A stretch of 64,000 nucleotides of DNA from Pyrenophora tritici-repentis (taxonomy: Eukaryota > Ascomycota > Dothideomycetes > Pleosporales > Pleosporaceae). The position numbers and the translations under genes were made by a program. The notes beneath the pieces were generated by a model. It ran no database searches. It was not told where the DNA came from and worked only from the letters and a program-made list of their open reading frames with translations. The stretch spans positions 7,130,001 through 7,194,000 of the forward strand of contig NC_089390.1 of assembly GCF_003171515.1 (NCBI RefSeq). The letters are read 5' to 3'. Of this stretch, positions 47,701 through 59,161 are shown piece by piece; within the stretch, counting starts at the first letter, position 1; every line of letters begins with the position of its first letter.

Positions 47701-48226
47701 CATTCTGGCAGATGAGGCACTATTGAACTTTTTCGAGGTCGGATTCTCTTCCTCATTCCGTCTCGCTGATGAGACGCTTCCTTCCGCTTCGAGCTTCCAC
47801 AATCTCACCACTTTTGCCAACGCCGGAAGGCATGGCAGCACTAGTGGTCTCAGTGGTGTGGTTGGTGGTGCTGGCGCAGGCGTGGTGCCACCTGGCAAAG
47901 GCCTTCGAGGTATGCTCGACAATATTGTTAATGATGGAATGCGTGTCGCGACAGAAGTCAGGAGACGATACGACGAAGCGCAGAAAGAATTGGACAAGGA
48001 GGCCAAGCACGGACGGGAGGATGAGGAAGATGAGGAAGATGTTGATGCGAAGGATCTGGATTTGCTCGAAGGTGCCGAGACGGCCGATGTGGGCGTATCC
48101 AAGGCTGAAGTGCTACCCGATCTACTATCACCAGGTACTGCAGGTGAGACTGTAGAGACGACGAGAAATCGATCGGCGAGTGATGCTAGTAGAAAGGTGC
48201 TAGAGTTTGAGGCTTCTCAACGGTAG
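44773..48226 (+). CDS. GRAM-TBC-EF-hand Rab GTPase-activating protein (Gyp2/TBC1D9-like)
   Basis: Large Rab GAP of 1103 aa. Exons 44773-45577, 45624-45975, 46023-46858, 46908-48226. The N-terminal GRAM-type region contains [13 protein letters not shown] and the membrane-phase ending ALAITTWNG. The TBC domain starts at [20 protein letters not shown]. It holds the catalytic arginine finger ([12 protein letters not shown]) and glutamine finger (GYCQAMN), so it should be active. The [12 protein letters not shown] core is restored only by splicing. Further on, [14 protein letters not shown] and [13 protein letters not shown] are EF-hand-like, the latter a full calcium loop. The tail has Ser-rich and acidic stretches. 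Exon 2 follows a TAGTAG tandem acceptor; 45624 gives DNGRSATL and 45621 adds one Val. Confidence 0.92.
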
Positions 48227-48627
48227 TACTATAGATTCTAGATATTTGCAGCGTTTCAAGTTTTCTATGGAGTTGAGGTAGCCATGTTAGTATAGTACTC
48301 TCTTGTTGGGACTGGGCAGGTCAGGTACTAGCGACTTTGCGCCTTCACAGCAAACACATATTTCTACAAAGCCGGGAGCGCGTCAGTGTGAGTTTGAAAT
48401 ACAGATAGGTTGCACATACTTGTTTCCCTTTCCATGTTGCATATTTGCGACATTTGAATGTAGCTTGTTCGTGGCTACGGGCGCGTGAGGGGCGTCAGCT
48501 CGGAACTACCCCGCAAACATGCTGTGTGGCCCGCGGCTCAGTTCCGAAGACTAAAGTCTTCCATCTCCACAGGAATACGTGTGCATGCTGCTCGTGCGCT
48601 TGTCCTTACTTCCAATGTATTCTCAGG
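48227..48627. other. Intergenic region between tandem genes
   Basis: About 400 bp between the Rab-GAP stop and the acyl-CoA synthetase start. No distinct feature was recognised. Confidence 0.5.
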
Positions 48628-50694
48628 ATGAAAATGCTGCGGTCGCTATTTGCTCGCGCTGTAAGATTGCCTAAGCAGTTCCACTACACGCGACGAGGCC
48701 TCCTTACCCAAGCATACAGCGTCGGACCTACCGAGGCATGTCTCAAGCTTCCAATTACATCACATCTTGGCTAACAATGTGACAGCCGCCGCTACTCGAG
48801 CAAACTGTACCCCAACATTTCGCAGGTATTGTGAAGCAATACGGTGACCGTGACGCGTTCGTGCCATTCCGCTCCAAACGACACATGCTTGTGTTGGGCT
48901 GATACTTGAGTAGGGTTATATCACACCACCAGCGCATACGCTTGACGTATGATGCTCTAGATCGCGACTCGAATAGACTTGCAAGAGGATTACAGAAACT
49001 TGGGGTGAAGAAGGGTGACAGAGTTGCTGTGAGCCTGGGAAACAATGCCGAGTTTGCTACCCTTACCTATGCGCTCTTCAAGCTAGGTGCGATATTGGTA
49101 TGCGCGGTTCCATGGAACCAAATTACCATTGGAGACTGACAGTATGCAGGTACCGTTGAACCCCTCCTTCAACGCACCCCAAGTCCTCAACGCCATCAAC
49201 CACCTAGACGCCACGCTGCTCATAATTGGGGCTGAGACGAATAGTCCTCGCAAGGACCCACGTCCCAACATTCCGCTGCTCACACATTTAGTACCCAATC
49301 TTGCTGGCTCCAAGATCGAATCGGAACTAGTTCCATCACTAAGAAATGTGGTGCTGGTAGACAATGCGCGAGGTAGGATAGATCTGGACGAGTACAGGAG
49401 CATAGGAAGATATGAGAACATCTTGGAAGATGGTGCGACGGACAACGCATTGGAGGATCAGGGGCTGAGCCCACAGGATAACATCAATATCCAATTCACG
49501 TCCGGCACAACGAGCATGCCGAAAGCTGCGTGTTTGACGCATCGAAGTATCTTGAATAATGGCTTTTCCATTGGTGATAGGATGCTTTTGACAACAAACG
49601 ACGTTGTGTGCTGTCCGCCTCCATTGTTTCAGTCAGTTTCCCTGCACCGCTCATGGTCCGGTATCTGACAGTTTATAGCTGCTTTGGTTGTATTCTGGGT
49701 TACATGGCTACAGCCACGCACGGCAGCGCCATAGTGTTTCCCACTGAAGCCTTCAACGCCCTCGCAACTCTAGAAGCTGTCCGCGAGTACAAATGCACAG
49801 CCCTATACGGCGTCCCCACAATGTTTGTAGCTGAACTTGAGCTCCTTTCCCATGGCACTGTCCCGCGAGAAGGCTTTGAACACCTGAGGACGGGCATTGC
49901 GGCGGGCTCAGCGATTCCATCGGAGCTTATGCGTAAATTGCACAAGAATCTGAACTTGACGGAACTCACGATATGCTACGGTATGACAGAGACAAGCCCC
50001 GTTTCTGCCATGACTACTACCGAAGATCCCATCGAAAAGCGTATCAACAGCGTAGGCCGTCTCCTTCCACACGTCCGCGCCAAAGTTGTCGATCCCGCAG
50101 ACTGGTCACGCACTCTGGCCGTGGGCCAGCGCGGTGAGCTAGCTGTCTCGGGCTATCTGCTCATGAAGGGATATTGGGGCGATGTCGCACGCACACAGGA
50201 AGTCCTGCAGCCAGATGAAGAGGGCAGAATGTGGATGCATACCGGAGATGAGGCATCAATGGACGCGGAAGGGTATATCAAAATTACAGGCAGGATAAAA
50301 GACCTGATCATCAAAGGCGGCGAGAACATACATCCATTAGAGGTGGAAAATTGTCTCTTCGCCCATCCGGCTACTAGCGAGGTCAGTGTTGTAGGGCTGC
50401 CGGATGAACGTTATGGCGAGGTCGTGGCTGCATTTGTGGTCAAGCATGAAGGAGAGGATGGGAACGTGACAGCGGACGAGGTGAGAAGTTGGGTCCGGGA
50501 AAGACTCAGTCACCATTTGGGTAAGTTTATATTCCACGTTGATTTCGAAAGTATTACTGACAGTACGCTCAAAAGTGCCAAAATACGTCTTCTGGGTAAA
50601 CAACTACCCCAAGACAGCAAGTGGAAAGATCCAGAAGTTCAAGCTTAAGGAATTGGGAATTAAGCTGTTGCAAGAGGGTAAAGGGTTAGTGTGA
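48628..50694 (+). CDS. Mitochondrial acyl-CoA synthetase (AMP-binding, ACSF2-like)
   Basis: Adenylate-forming enzyme activating fatty acids to acyl-CoA. Exons 48628-48735, 48786-48856, 48914-49097, 49150-49631, 49679-50520, 50576-50694 give 601 aa. An Arg-rich N-terminus ([17 protein letters not shown]) looks like a mitochondrial presequence; no C-terminal SKL-type signal is present. Signature motifs: [16 protein letters not shown] (P-loop), [28 protein letters not shown] and [12 protein letters not shown] with the acyl-transfer Lys. Intron 1 appears to be GC-AG (GCATGT donor at 48736), since only that junction keeps GPTE-PPLLEQT in frame. Intron 2 uses GTTCGT. Every other exon junction restores a family motif such as FHCFG. 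Confidence 0.93.
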
Positions 50695-51403
50695 GCGGCG
50701 TAGTCATCCTTCCGCTCGCGCACACTGCCCGTGTATTGTCCGGCGGCGTGTAATATATTAGCGTTGCCACCAGCGATGCTACCAGTGACACAGGACTTGG
50801 TGATGGTGACCTTGAAATGTCTTCAGCACGCTCAAACCCTTCAAGCGACTGTTATGAGACCACTGGTGTTTTGCATATTCTGCTCCCAACTCCGCTAGCT
50901 CGGACCGGTGCAATCTGTTTTAGCGCACATGGCAATTTATCTCACATGCGTGTCATACTCGGTTCTGTGGGCGAAAAGCATGACGGGCGTTGACGGGGGC
51001 GTGTGGCGCTTGACTATATTAGGCGAGTGCTTCTTCCAAGCGCGCACACTGTACTACCTTTATTTCCCCAAAATGGCAAGGGCAGTCTCGCAACATTCCA
51101 ATCGGGGCTAGCTCTGTTACAATCATGGCGATGCTGGCGACAACAGTGCAGTGCTTATAAGCGGGTATCCGCATCTGTCGCTTCGCTAGTCAATGTCCGG
51201 GAGAAGATTGCCAGCCTTTGAAGCATCTCAACATTTTCCTTAGCGCGACGTAAGAGACAGTAAGCTGCTTCTGTGTCTATCTTTTCTTGCTTCAAGTTCA
51301 TCTCCGAAAAGGAAAGCGCATACCAACAGTTGTAACTTACGACATCCAATTCTAACCTGCTACCCTACCAAACGTCGACTCTTGATCGGGAGAAAACGCA
51401 ACC
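50695..51403. other. Intergenic region between tandem genes
   Basis: About 710 bp upstream of the GNAT-like gene. Only short random ORFs are seen. Confidence 0.5.
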
Positions 51404-52279
51404 ATGGCCAAAGAAGCAACCAACACCGCAGTCCCCAATCCCTCGAACCCATCTGCCCTCAAGCCGCGTTATGAAATTCGCAAACTGGAACCAAAACACG
51501 CTCCCTGGGCCATGGCCATTGTCCTTCACAGCCATGCCTTCCGCAACCCTGTCTGGGGTGCCAACTGGCCGGACCGGGTAATGGCAAAGTGGGCAAAAGA
51601 GATGTGTACCCCATGCGCCTATCTAGTAGAGTATCAAATCGACTCTGGCCTCTCCTACGGTGTATTCGACACGGAATACAAGTACAAAACCGCAGAAGCG
51701 CAAAAACTTGGCGGAAAGCTCTACTGGGACGTCGACGAAGACCCATCAGCCAGCGTGGAAAAGACACAAGGCCGGGAAGCCGAAGGCAACAGATTGCTCG
51801 AACAAATGGATTTTCCTTTGGTCTCCATCGTCTTATCCTACGACGGCTTCTACCCGCTCGACCACCACAAAATGGAGCCTATCGTACGTGCGTGGCCCGA
51901 ATTCGAAGTCTTATACGGCACCCTCGCAGAGCGCGACCCTCGCGCCCCAGAAGACTGGCAACCCACGGCTCCGGGACAGGTTCTTATGCGCAATGCGACG
52001 TCTACGCGGCAGGACTACGAGGGCGAGGGTATCATGGCTGCGACAGCGAGGTGGCTGCAGCGTGAGGCGGCGGCCATGGGGTACAGAGGGGTTCAGATTG
52101 AGTGTCTTGCCGATGCTGTGACGCATGTTTGGAGTAAAGGTGCGCAGGCGCCGTTCAAGGGGACGGTGGTGAGTGAGTTTGATACTGAGACGTTGGAGAC
52201 TAAGGAGGGGAAGAAGCCGTTTGCCAAGGCAAAACAGAGGGTTGCTAAGTGTTGGGTTGATTTGGAGGCGGCTGTATAG
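51404..52279 (+). CDS. GNAT-like conserved fungal protein
   Basis: Single-exon 291-aa protein. The start ATG has a strong context (AACC before ATGG). YEIRKLEPKHAPWAMAIVLHS resembles the first strand and helix of an N-acetyltransferase fold. The GEGIMAATARWLQREAAAMGYRG segment resembles the acetyl-CoA-binding loop and helix, but lacks a clean Q/RxxGxG/A signature. The middle part (YGVFDTEYKYK, GGKLYWDVDED) matches a fungal family of unknown role that I recall only as hypothetical proteins with GNAT similarity. No signal peptide or membrane span. Substrate and even enzymatic activity are uncertain. Confidence 0.72.
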   Translation: MAKEATNTAVPNPSNPSALKPRYEIRKLEPKHAPWAMAIVLHSHAFRNPVWGANWPDRVMAKWAKEMCTPCAYLVEYQIDSGLSYGVFDTEYKYKTAEAQKLGGKLYWDVDEDPSASVEKTQGREAEGNRLLEQMDFPLVSIVLSYDGFYPLDHHKMEPIVRAWPEFEVLYGTLAERDPRAPEDWQPTAPGQVLMRNATSTRQDYEGEGIMAATARWLQREAAAMGYRGVQIECLADAVTHVWSKGAQAPFKGTVVSEFDTETLETKEGKKPFAKAKQRVAKCWVDLEAAV

Positions 52280-53517
52280 AGTGGGATTGGGAAGAGAGAT
52301 ATAATAGATTGCGAGCTGGTGTGGTGGCTTTGTCGCGTATACGTGTACGGAACTGCTGCCATCTCGTGAGAAGATACGATGTCATTTTGTAACTCTTTAT
52401 CGAATCCACTCTCTTACTAGGCATCTTTTTGATCAGTCATCTGCGTATCGCTATCGATGCGGCCATGGGGTCACGCCCCTTACGGCACATCAGCTCAGCT
52501 GAGAGCAGCATCACCTCAGCCCCTTTCTTGAGTTGGTTAGTCGTCTCAATAATCGAAGCTGGTAAGAAGGTTTTTGTATCAAGTGAGCTATAGCGAGCGA
52601 CTATATATACACCACCGAGATAAGTGATGGCGACCCTTAGTCAGGTGAGATGTAGTTCACAGTGTGTCGTGTGAACCGAGATGGGCTATCATCAGAGTCT
52701 ATGGCAGTATGAACGCCAGGGTTCATTGAGAGAGCGTTGACAAATTAGTCCCATGTCAGTGCAGCAGGGCGTTAGGCCGGCGCCGCATGTTTCTATGACT
52801 TGTTAGCAGCAGTCATTGTGGTTAATTTCTAATAGAGTACATACCGAGAAATATTCTGCATTGGGCTGCATTGGTGCTAACAGCCAGAAACACATCGACA
52901 GTAAAGATTTGGGTAAGGAACTGCATCCTCATCGTATTGGTATGGGTATGGGTATTAAAACTCTTGGTGTTGTAAACAATCTTAGAAGCTTGATGATTGT
53001 GGTGATAATGTGTAGATGATAATGATAGGTTAGGGAATACCTTTTTGTACATATCGAGCCCTGCCCCACAGTTTTTAATTGCGAATTAAAATTTCACCGA
53101 CGCTATTGTAGAGATACCAGCTTTTATCCTTAGCAGACTTGTGACGTGGCGATCATCAAGTCGATTGGTAGGCTTGATTCCTAATCAGGCGTGTAAAATA
53201 CGGTGAGCTTGTGCTACATCTAATTAGGGGTTGAACTACCTCGTGTAAGTTCGTAGATGGCGGCGGAGTCCTGTAAAGATTCGTTATACGAGGGGGAAGT
53301 GCCGGAAAAGAGCTAGATGGATCTAGTATCACTACTACATAGGTAGCATAGAATACTTAACAGTGTATGTAAGCAGTGTCTGGCGCATATAGTGACTTCT
53401 AAACACCTAGGTAGGCGGCTAGGTAAGTTAGATCTTACGGAAGATGGACTTCTCGTAACCTACGTGTTATTTCCATCCAAATAATACATTTTGAACTAAA
53501 AACCCCAGTGCTTCGCC
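52280..53517. other. Intergenic region
   Basis: About 1.2 kb, increasingly AT-rich toward 53500, with many TA-rich tracts. It has 3' sequence of the GNAT-like gene and the promoter of the TGA-interrupted gene. ORFs at 52816-53052 on both strands are random-looking. Confidence 0.5.
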
Positions 53518-54807
53518 ATGTCTGAAGATGATACATCACAGTTCAACCCTAACGAATGCGCCTCCTTACATAATCAATTGGTGCGGCGGCTTAAGGAAGC
53601 AAACCCATCTATCCAGCCACTACAGGACGTTCTCAGAGCACATAGCACAGAACACTCATTAAGAACCCGTCTCTCACCTGATTTTCAGACATTTCTTGCT
53701 ACTATTAAATCCTGGCCCGTAGAGGGAGAGTCCACAGCCCTAACGTCATTCTGCCAGCCCCCCAACTCCCAGTCCTTGTTTCAATACCGCTCATGGCCCC
53801 AATTCTCCGCCTACGAAGACGAGCTCATTCTTCTCTACCAAGACGTCTCTCTCACTATGGAAAACGAGGGCGGCTTGTTTTTCGATCAAGAGCGCGAAGT
53901 AGCATGTTGGATCGACCCATCGCTCGGGTTTCCGCCCGAGGACTCATGACTACCTCTCGCGGACATCTTATCGCGCTGGCTGATGATGTGGGATGCGGGG
54001 AAGATGCGGGTAGAACCTGAGTTGTCCTTACAGCCATGGGGCCAGTGGGACTTGCAACAGTCGCTGAATGCATGGGATGAGCTTGTCGCTGCGATTGAAG
54101 AGCGAATGCCGGTTCAACCTGAGCAGAGAAGCGATACTACGACTCTTTTCGAGACAACCGTGGCGGAACGGTGGTGCGATCACCCGTTTCAACGTGCATT
54201 CCTGACACAAGCGCGTGCGTCGAACAATTCTACTATGAACATTGCCCCAGGAGTCAATCCATGGAATTCCCCCACGTTCGAAGCAATCCACGCCAAAGAA
54301 CCCATCAACAGCGAACGCAGACTCGCCATCGGTAACAAGCCAAGCGATGATCCGCAACGCGAGTGCCATCGCGATCGCAACTTCGCTCCCGTACTACTAT
54401 TCCCCAGCGACACGACCGTCGCACACCCAGCTAGTCGTAGATTTGACAACTTTTGGGGCCGCGGATTGGTACTCCTTGAGCGGAGGGCAGGGTTGTATCT
54501 TTACCCTGAGGAGGAGTGGGGTGATGCGGTGCTATTTGTTCATGGCAAAAGGCGGGACACGTTGTTCACTTATCAGAATGGGTGGTGTCCATGGATGCGC
54601 GTGAGGCCGCTGGCTACTCTGAGGGAGGTGCTGACGTTTTGGAAGTTCTTGGTCGTTGATGGCGTGTGGCAGGTTAATGAATATGGTGTTGTTGGGGGTG
54701 AGAGTTATTTTGACGAGCTTGATGGTAGCAGGAAGGTGGTGGAGTTGGCGGCAACGCAGACGGAGGTGGACTTTCGGGCACCTTGGAGCGTAGCACCAGC
54801 TTACTGA
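53518..54807 (+). CDS. Hypothetical protein interrupted by in-frame TGA-CTA (readthrough candidate or pseudogene)
   Basis: ATG at 53518 opens 143 codons to TGA at 53947-53949; the same frame then stays open for another 285 codons to 54807. The two halves look like one soluble protein: GGLFFDQEREVACWIDP before the stop and LPLADILSRWLMMWDAGK directly after, then LQPWGQWDLQQSLNAWDELVAAIEERMP and FVHGKRRDTLFTYQNGWCPW. The stop is followed by CTA, the UGA-CUA context known for efficient translational readthrough in fungi and animals. No GT-AG intron that removes the stop also spares the flanking conserved-looking sequence. CGA to TGA by a single transition would equally explain a recent nonsense mutation. 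I recall similar fungal proteins of unknown function. The full readthrough product would be 429 residues. Confidence 0.6.
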
Positions 54808-55129
54808 CAGAATACACAATAGTGAGTGATGAAATCTCATGCATGGGTTTTGCTCTACGGACGCCGGGGGCGCAGGCAGCACACGGCATCGCTGCGGCCA
54901 ATCTGCGCCAAGCAGTTCTTGGCGCAATCCTTCGGGTCAGCGCCGTGACATTGAGTAATTTACTGATTAGTTATGGTCAACCACGTAGCCATGGTAAGTA
55001 TCCTAGGCTTATACTCCGCTATAAAAAATAGTAACAACACCTGTTTAGTGAGATTCTACAGCCTTGAATTGATTAGTGCCTTTAACGTTCAGGTGGCTGC
55101 TTGAGCCGTTGGGCCGCTTGGACTGTCAA
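54808..55129. other. Left flank of the hAT element
   Basis: About 320 bp between the interrupted gene and the hAT insertion. No gene. The last 8 bp (55122-55129) are the left copy of the target duplication. Confidence 0.6.
55122..55129 (+). repeat. hAT target-site duplication, left copy
   Basis: ACTGTCAA directly precedes the element end beginning CAAGG. The identical 8-mer lies at 58649-58656, directly after the other end. Eight bp is the diagnostic duplication length of hAT transposons. Confidence 0.85.
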
Positions 55130-58100
55130 CAAGGTTGTCAGTAATCAATATCTCATCAATATTGTTGTTTGATTTGTTTGATTCGGAGCCAACCAACTAA
55201 CCAACAGTTAGCCACTGTATTTCTGTCAATCAATCAACCAATCTTGAGAACAAAATGTTGATAGGATTGGTGTTGTTTGATAGTAAGCGAGGGAGGGGGA
55301 TACCTAGGTGAGGCCTCTGGGATAGCTGCTCAACGACGAATTCTTAGTGTTGGATCTTGCTTACTAAGCCTACTCGCGTGTAAGTTTGTCAGATTGAGGC
55401 GAGGTTTTGCTCCATGATCGAGCCGATGGTGGTTGGGGAAGGACATGAGACCCCCAAACCAGGGCTAGCGCCGGGACTTAGCACTGCCAAGCCCGAGGCG
55501 AGGCCACCTCCCACAGACAGAGCCGTAGACAGAGACAGACAATACACTTGATCCCATCCATAAAAATCTGACAAAGTTATATGACCTAGGTTCCATCCCA
55601 TCTCTCACTCACTCCAGGCTAGTACGTACGAGGCTTAGCGCCCACAACGCTAGCTGGCAGAGACATAGATCTCAATTCCTGTAGCACAATACACAACACG
55701 ATTCACACATGTTCCATTCCTAGTGCTACTGACATCAGGCTTATAACATTTAACAACACCTTACTTTCTCGCGGCTCCGGCTTACTTTTAGCCTTATCCA
55801 TGCCCTCTATACCAGCAAAACGCAAGCCCGAGGCTGCCGAAGAAGCTGATACTCCCTTCAAGCGAGCACAACGTACGCGCAAACCTACGCTCAAGGCGCT
55901 GTTGGGTGACGGCAGCCAGCCAACCCAGCCGATAGAGCTGCCAGAAAGTACGCCGGATCCGCCTACAGAGCCGCCTACAGAAGTTATCGAGCCGCCCACA
56001 CGGGCTATTGAACCGCCATGTAAGCCTGTACAACAACCCGAGGAGCGCCCTCGGCGGGCATCACCACTGCCTATTTTGGCTGCCTCACAAGCCTCTCGGC
56101 TCACTGATGAGCCAGCCTGGGAGTCGCAGTTAATGTTTGATAAGCCAGAGGACTCTATTGTACAGCCTTTAGCTTTCTCTAGCGCTGCCACTGAGGCTTC
56201 GGTGGAGGAGGATAGCGCTGTGAGCGTCGATTTTCGCGACTTTGAGGGCGTCGATTGGTCGCGATTAAAGGGGTTTGTCGCGCCGCTGAGCACTCCACGA
56301 GGCAAGGCAAGCTGGATTTTTCAACACGGCTGGCGTGTCTGGAAGGAGGGTACTCACCACCCAGATGAGTTGTACTTTGTGTGCAAGTACTGTCATATTC
56401 ATAAGCTACCTAATGGTGTACACCGAGTAACGAAGTCAACCACTGCCGCCAACGGGCACCTCCAGCTTGATAAACCTGGTCATCGGCTCAGCAAAGACGG
56501 TCCAATCCTAAGCAAACCTCTCCGCAAACATGGACAACAATCACTTCGTCAGGCAGCTCTAAGCGGTGTCAAATTTAGTCTAGAGGCGTACAAGACTATA
56601 GGAAACTTCGACGTACAAGAATTTCGGCAAGCAGCTGCGCTCTGGCTGGTCGACAACAACAGACCACTCCGCGAGTTTGAGACGCCGGCTTTTCGCAAGA
56701 TGATCAGGCTTGCTAATCCTGAGGCAGAGGCGGCGTTATGGAGGTCTCATAACAGCGTGTCAGCGTTCGTGATGAGGTTGTACAGTTGGCTACGACCTCA
56801 GGTGGTGCGCGCGTTGGCTGAAGCCGAGAGCAAGGTACATATAAGCTTCGATGGGTGGACGACAAAAGGCGGCAAACGTGGCTTCTTTTCTGTAGTTGCT
56901 CACTACGCCAACAGTAAGGGCGCGATAGTTGACCTACCCATCGCGCTGCCGCAGCTGGTGGGTGCCCACACTGGTGAGGCGATAGCTGACGCTGTAACCA
57001 AAATCCCTGCAATCCTTCAGCATCAATCGCAGCAAACTCGGCTACTTTGTGCTCGATAACGCTTACAATAACGACACCGCTGTTAACAAACTCGCCGCGA
57101 TGTACCACTTTTCTGCCTCCGATCGCCGCCTCCGCTGCGCTTGCCACATACTTAACCTTGTTGGCCAAACGATTATGTTCGGGAGGGATGCTGACGCGTA
57201 TAACAACGCCCTGGAGAACACAAAGATGGAGGATTTTTACATGAAGGAGTGGCGGAAAGAAGGACCGCTTGGCGTGTATCTTGATATTATCAACTACATC
57301 AACCCGCCGAAGCAGTGGAGCATTTTTGAAGATTGCCAACGCGAGGCAGTTAACAGCATGCCCACAGGCGCCAGCGGCGGCACTCGCGAGCCAATTAAGC
57401 CGTGTGTTACACGTTGGAACAGCTATTACGACTGCTTTAAGCGCGGAGTTCAGCTCCAACAAGCTATCAACGCATACGCCACGTACCACATTCGCGAGAC
57501 TGAACAGGCTGACGAACAGGCAGCTATTAGAGGAAACAAGCTGCCTGATGTGCCGCGGTGGATGAGGTCAGACGGCCTTACGGCGGCTGACTGGGCGGTG
57601 ATTACTGAGTACATGGCGATACTGCAGCCGCTCAAGTTTGCTACAGATCGCCTCCAAGGCCGCGGCAAGTGTGGCCGTTTTGGCGCACTCTACGAGGTCA
57701 TCCCAGTATTTGAGAGTGTGATAACTGAGCTGGATGCACGCCTTCGGCCATACGAATCGGTCAACCACGAGCCATCTGAGGCGCCCGAAAATCACATCCC
57801 GATCAACCTGCGAGCCGCGAGGCGAAAAGCGAGCAATTACTTTACTAAGATCCTCCAAAGTCCCATTTACTACGCAGCTACGGCACTATATCCACGATAT
57901 AAAACATACTCTAAGCGCTTCTGGCGCAACAAACCTACACAATTGAGCACCGCGCACGCGAAGTTTCTGCGGGTTTGGGCTGCCTACAAGCCTGCCGCTG
58001 CTGCCACAACACCAACCCCTGCGCCAAAACCTACCATGAGCAGCTTTGACGACGCTATCGACGCTATACTAGATGAGGACGGCGAGCATACAATGGAGGT

Positions 58101-58648
58101 GGAGGATGAGTACGATAGCTGGTTAAAAGAGCCTATATGGACGTCTGATCAACACAAGGAGGGTCCAACAGCTGTACAGTACTGGTTATCGTTGAAGCCG
58201 AAGTATCCACATCTTTCACGATTGGCGATCGACGTGTTGACTATACCCGCCTCCAGCTCTGATTGTGAGCGCGTTTTTACGGGAACTGGCGATATAATTG
58301 AGCCACAAAGGCGGAAAATTGGCGCGCAGTTACTGGCTGCTTTGGTGTGCTTGCAACGGTGGACTCGTGCAGGTTTTACAACACCAAGCACGACAACAGC
58401 AGCAAAGCATACTGATGAGGAGCTCACGGAAGAGTTTGCGATAGGAACGTGGGAAGAGCCGCCTGCAGAATTGTCATAGAAACGTCCCTTCAGAACCTTA
58501 AGTCTATCAATATTCAATCAATCAAGCAACCAAAAATTGGCTCTTCAGTCTCATCAACTCAAACAAACAAACTGTAACCCTAAGAAATGAGCTAATCAAT
58601 CAACATCTACGCCTCAAATGTTGGTTGTTTTGTTTGTTGACTTCTCTG
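55130..58648 (+). mobile_element. hAT-superfamily DNA transposon, about 3.5 kb
   Basis: The 3519-bp element is bounded by an exact 8-bp duplication (ACTGTCAA) and carries a hAT transposase. The termini are imperfect inverted repeats. The left begins CAAGGTTGTCAGTAATCAA and the right, reverse-complemented, begins CAGAGAAGTCAACAAACAA; 13 of the first 21 positions agree, including GTCA and a later CAA. Subterminal regions on both sides are full of short AATCAATCAA and TTTGTTTG motifs, like the subterminal transposase-binding repeats known in hATs. The intact duplication argues for a fairly recent insertion. One frameshift interrupts the transposase. Confidence 0.88.
55800..58479 (+). pseudogene. 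hAT transposase with a single frameshift
   Basis: DDE-type cut-and-paste transposase of the hAT family, otherwise complete (about 890 residues). The first frame runs from ATG 55800 to 57059 and the second continues in another phase to 58479. A Pro/Glu-rich N-terminus is followed by a BED-type zinc finger from about residue 172 (CKYCH, then H-x7-H). The catalytic core includes HISFDGWTTKGGKRGFFSVV and, in the second frame, GYFVLDNAYNNDTAVNKL and RCACHILNLVGQ. The C-terminal hATC dimerisation region is ASSSDCERVFTGTGDIIEPQRRK. Frame is lost at the CCC run 57005-57007, where one surplus base explains the shift. Apart from this no stop interrupts either part, so the copy is young; the product is probably non-functional unless the base is an assembly error. 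Confidence 0.88.
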
Positions 58649-58656
58649 ACTGTCAA
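58649..58656 (+). repeat. hAT target-site duplication, right copy
   Basis: ACTGTCAA follows the right element end (ACTTCTCTG) and equals 55122-55129. Confidence 0.85.
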
Positions 58657-59161
58657 GCTTGGTACATGCTGCCGCTGCGCCGCTCTTCAGGCACGAGCAT
58701 CATGCTTGAGGATCATGCTTCTCCATTGTTCTATGAAATCTTGATCAATCTTCCCAAGACTCTCAGGCCAATAGATTCTTGTTGAAACAGCCGTCTAATA
58801 TATACAGTAACATGCCCTGCTTGTCAGAAGTCCTTTTTGATCATCACTAGCCTCGATAGGATAGCCCAGCGTCTAATACGGCACAGTCAACAACACTTGA
58901 GAATCCTCAACCAATACAACAACTTCAAAATATAATTCTGTACTGCATGGCTGCTCGATCAGCGCTTCTGTCTAAATTCCGAGACTCACTATTCCTGCAT
59001 TTGACTATAAAGATGGCAAAAGTACACCTATGTTGGTCTAAAATCACATCAGCCACAACATTTCTACACCGCTTCAACTATATTTATACCTGCTCATTCA
59101 TCTTCGTTTGCAATCACAATTCTATCATTTATTTATCGTCGTTTTCGTCTTATACTCAATC
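58657..59161. other. Right flank of the hAT element
   Basis: About 500 bp without a gene. It becomes AT-rich toward 59100, consistent with a promoter or leader of the decayed gene that follows. Confidence 0.5.

Noticed and set aside
52816..53052. Short ORFs on both strands
   Set aside because: AT-rich intergenic sequence; both frames have low-complexity products such as THTHTNT and VIMCR ends with no support.
57010..57059. Intron instead of frameshift in the hAT transposase
   Set aside because: The only GT-AG pair nearby spans 27 nt, a multiple of three, and does not change the frame, so it cannot join the two parts.
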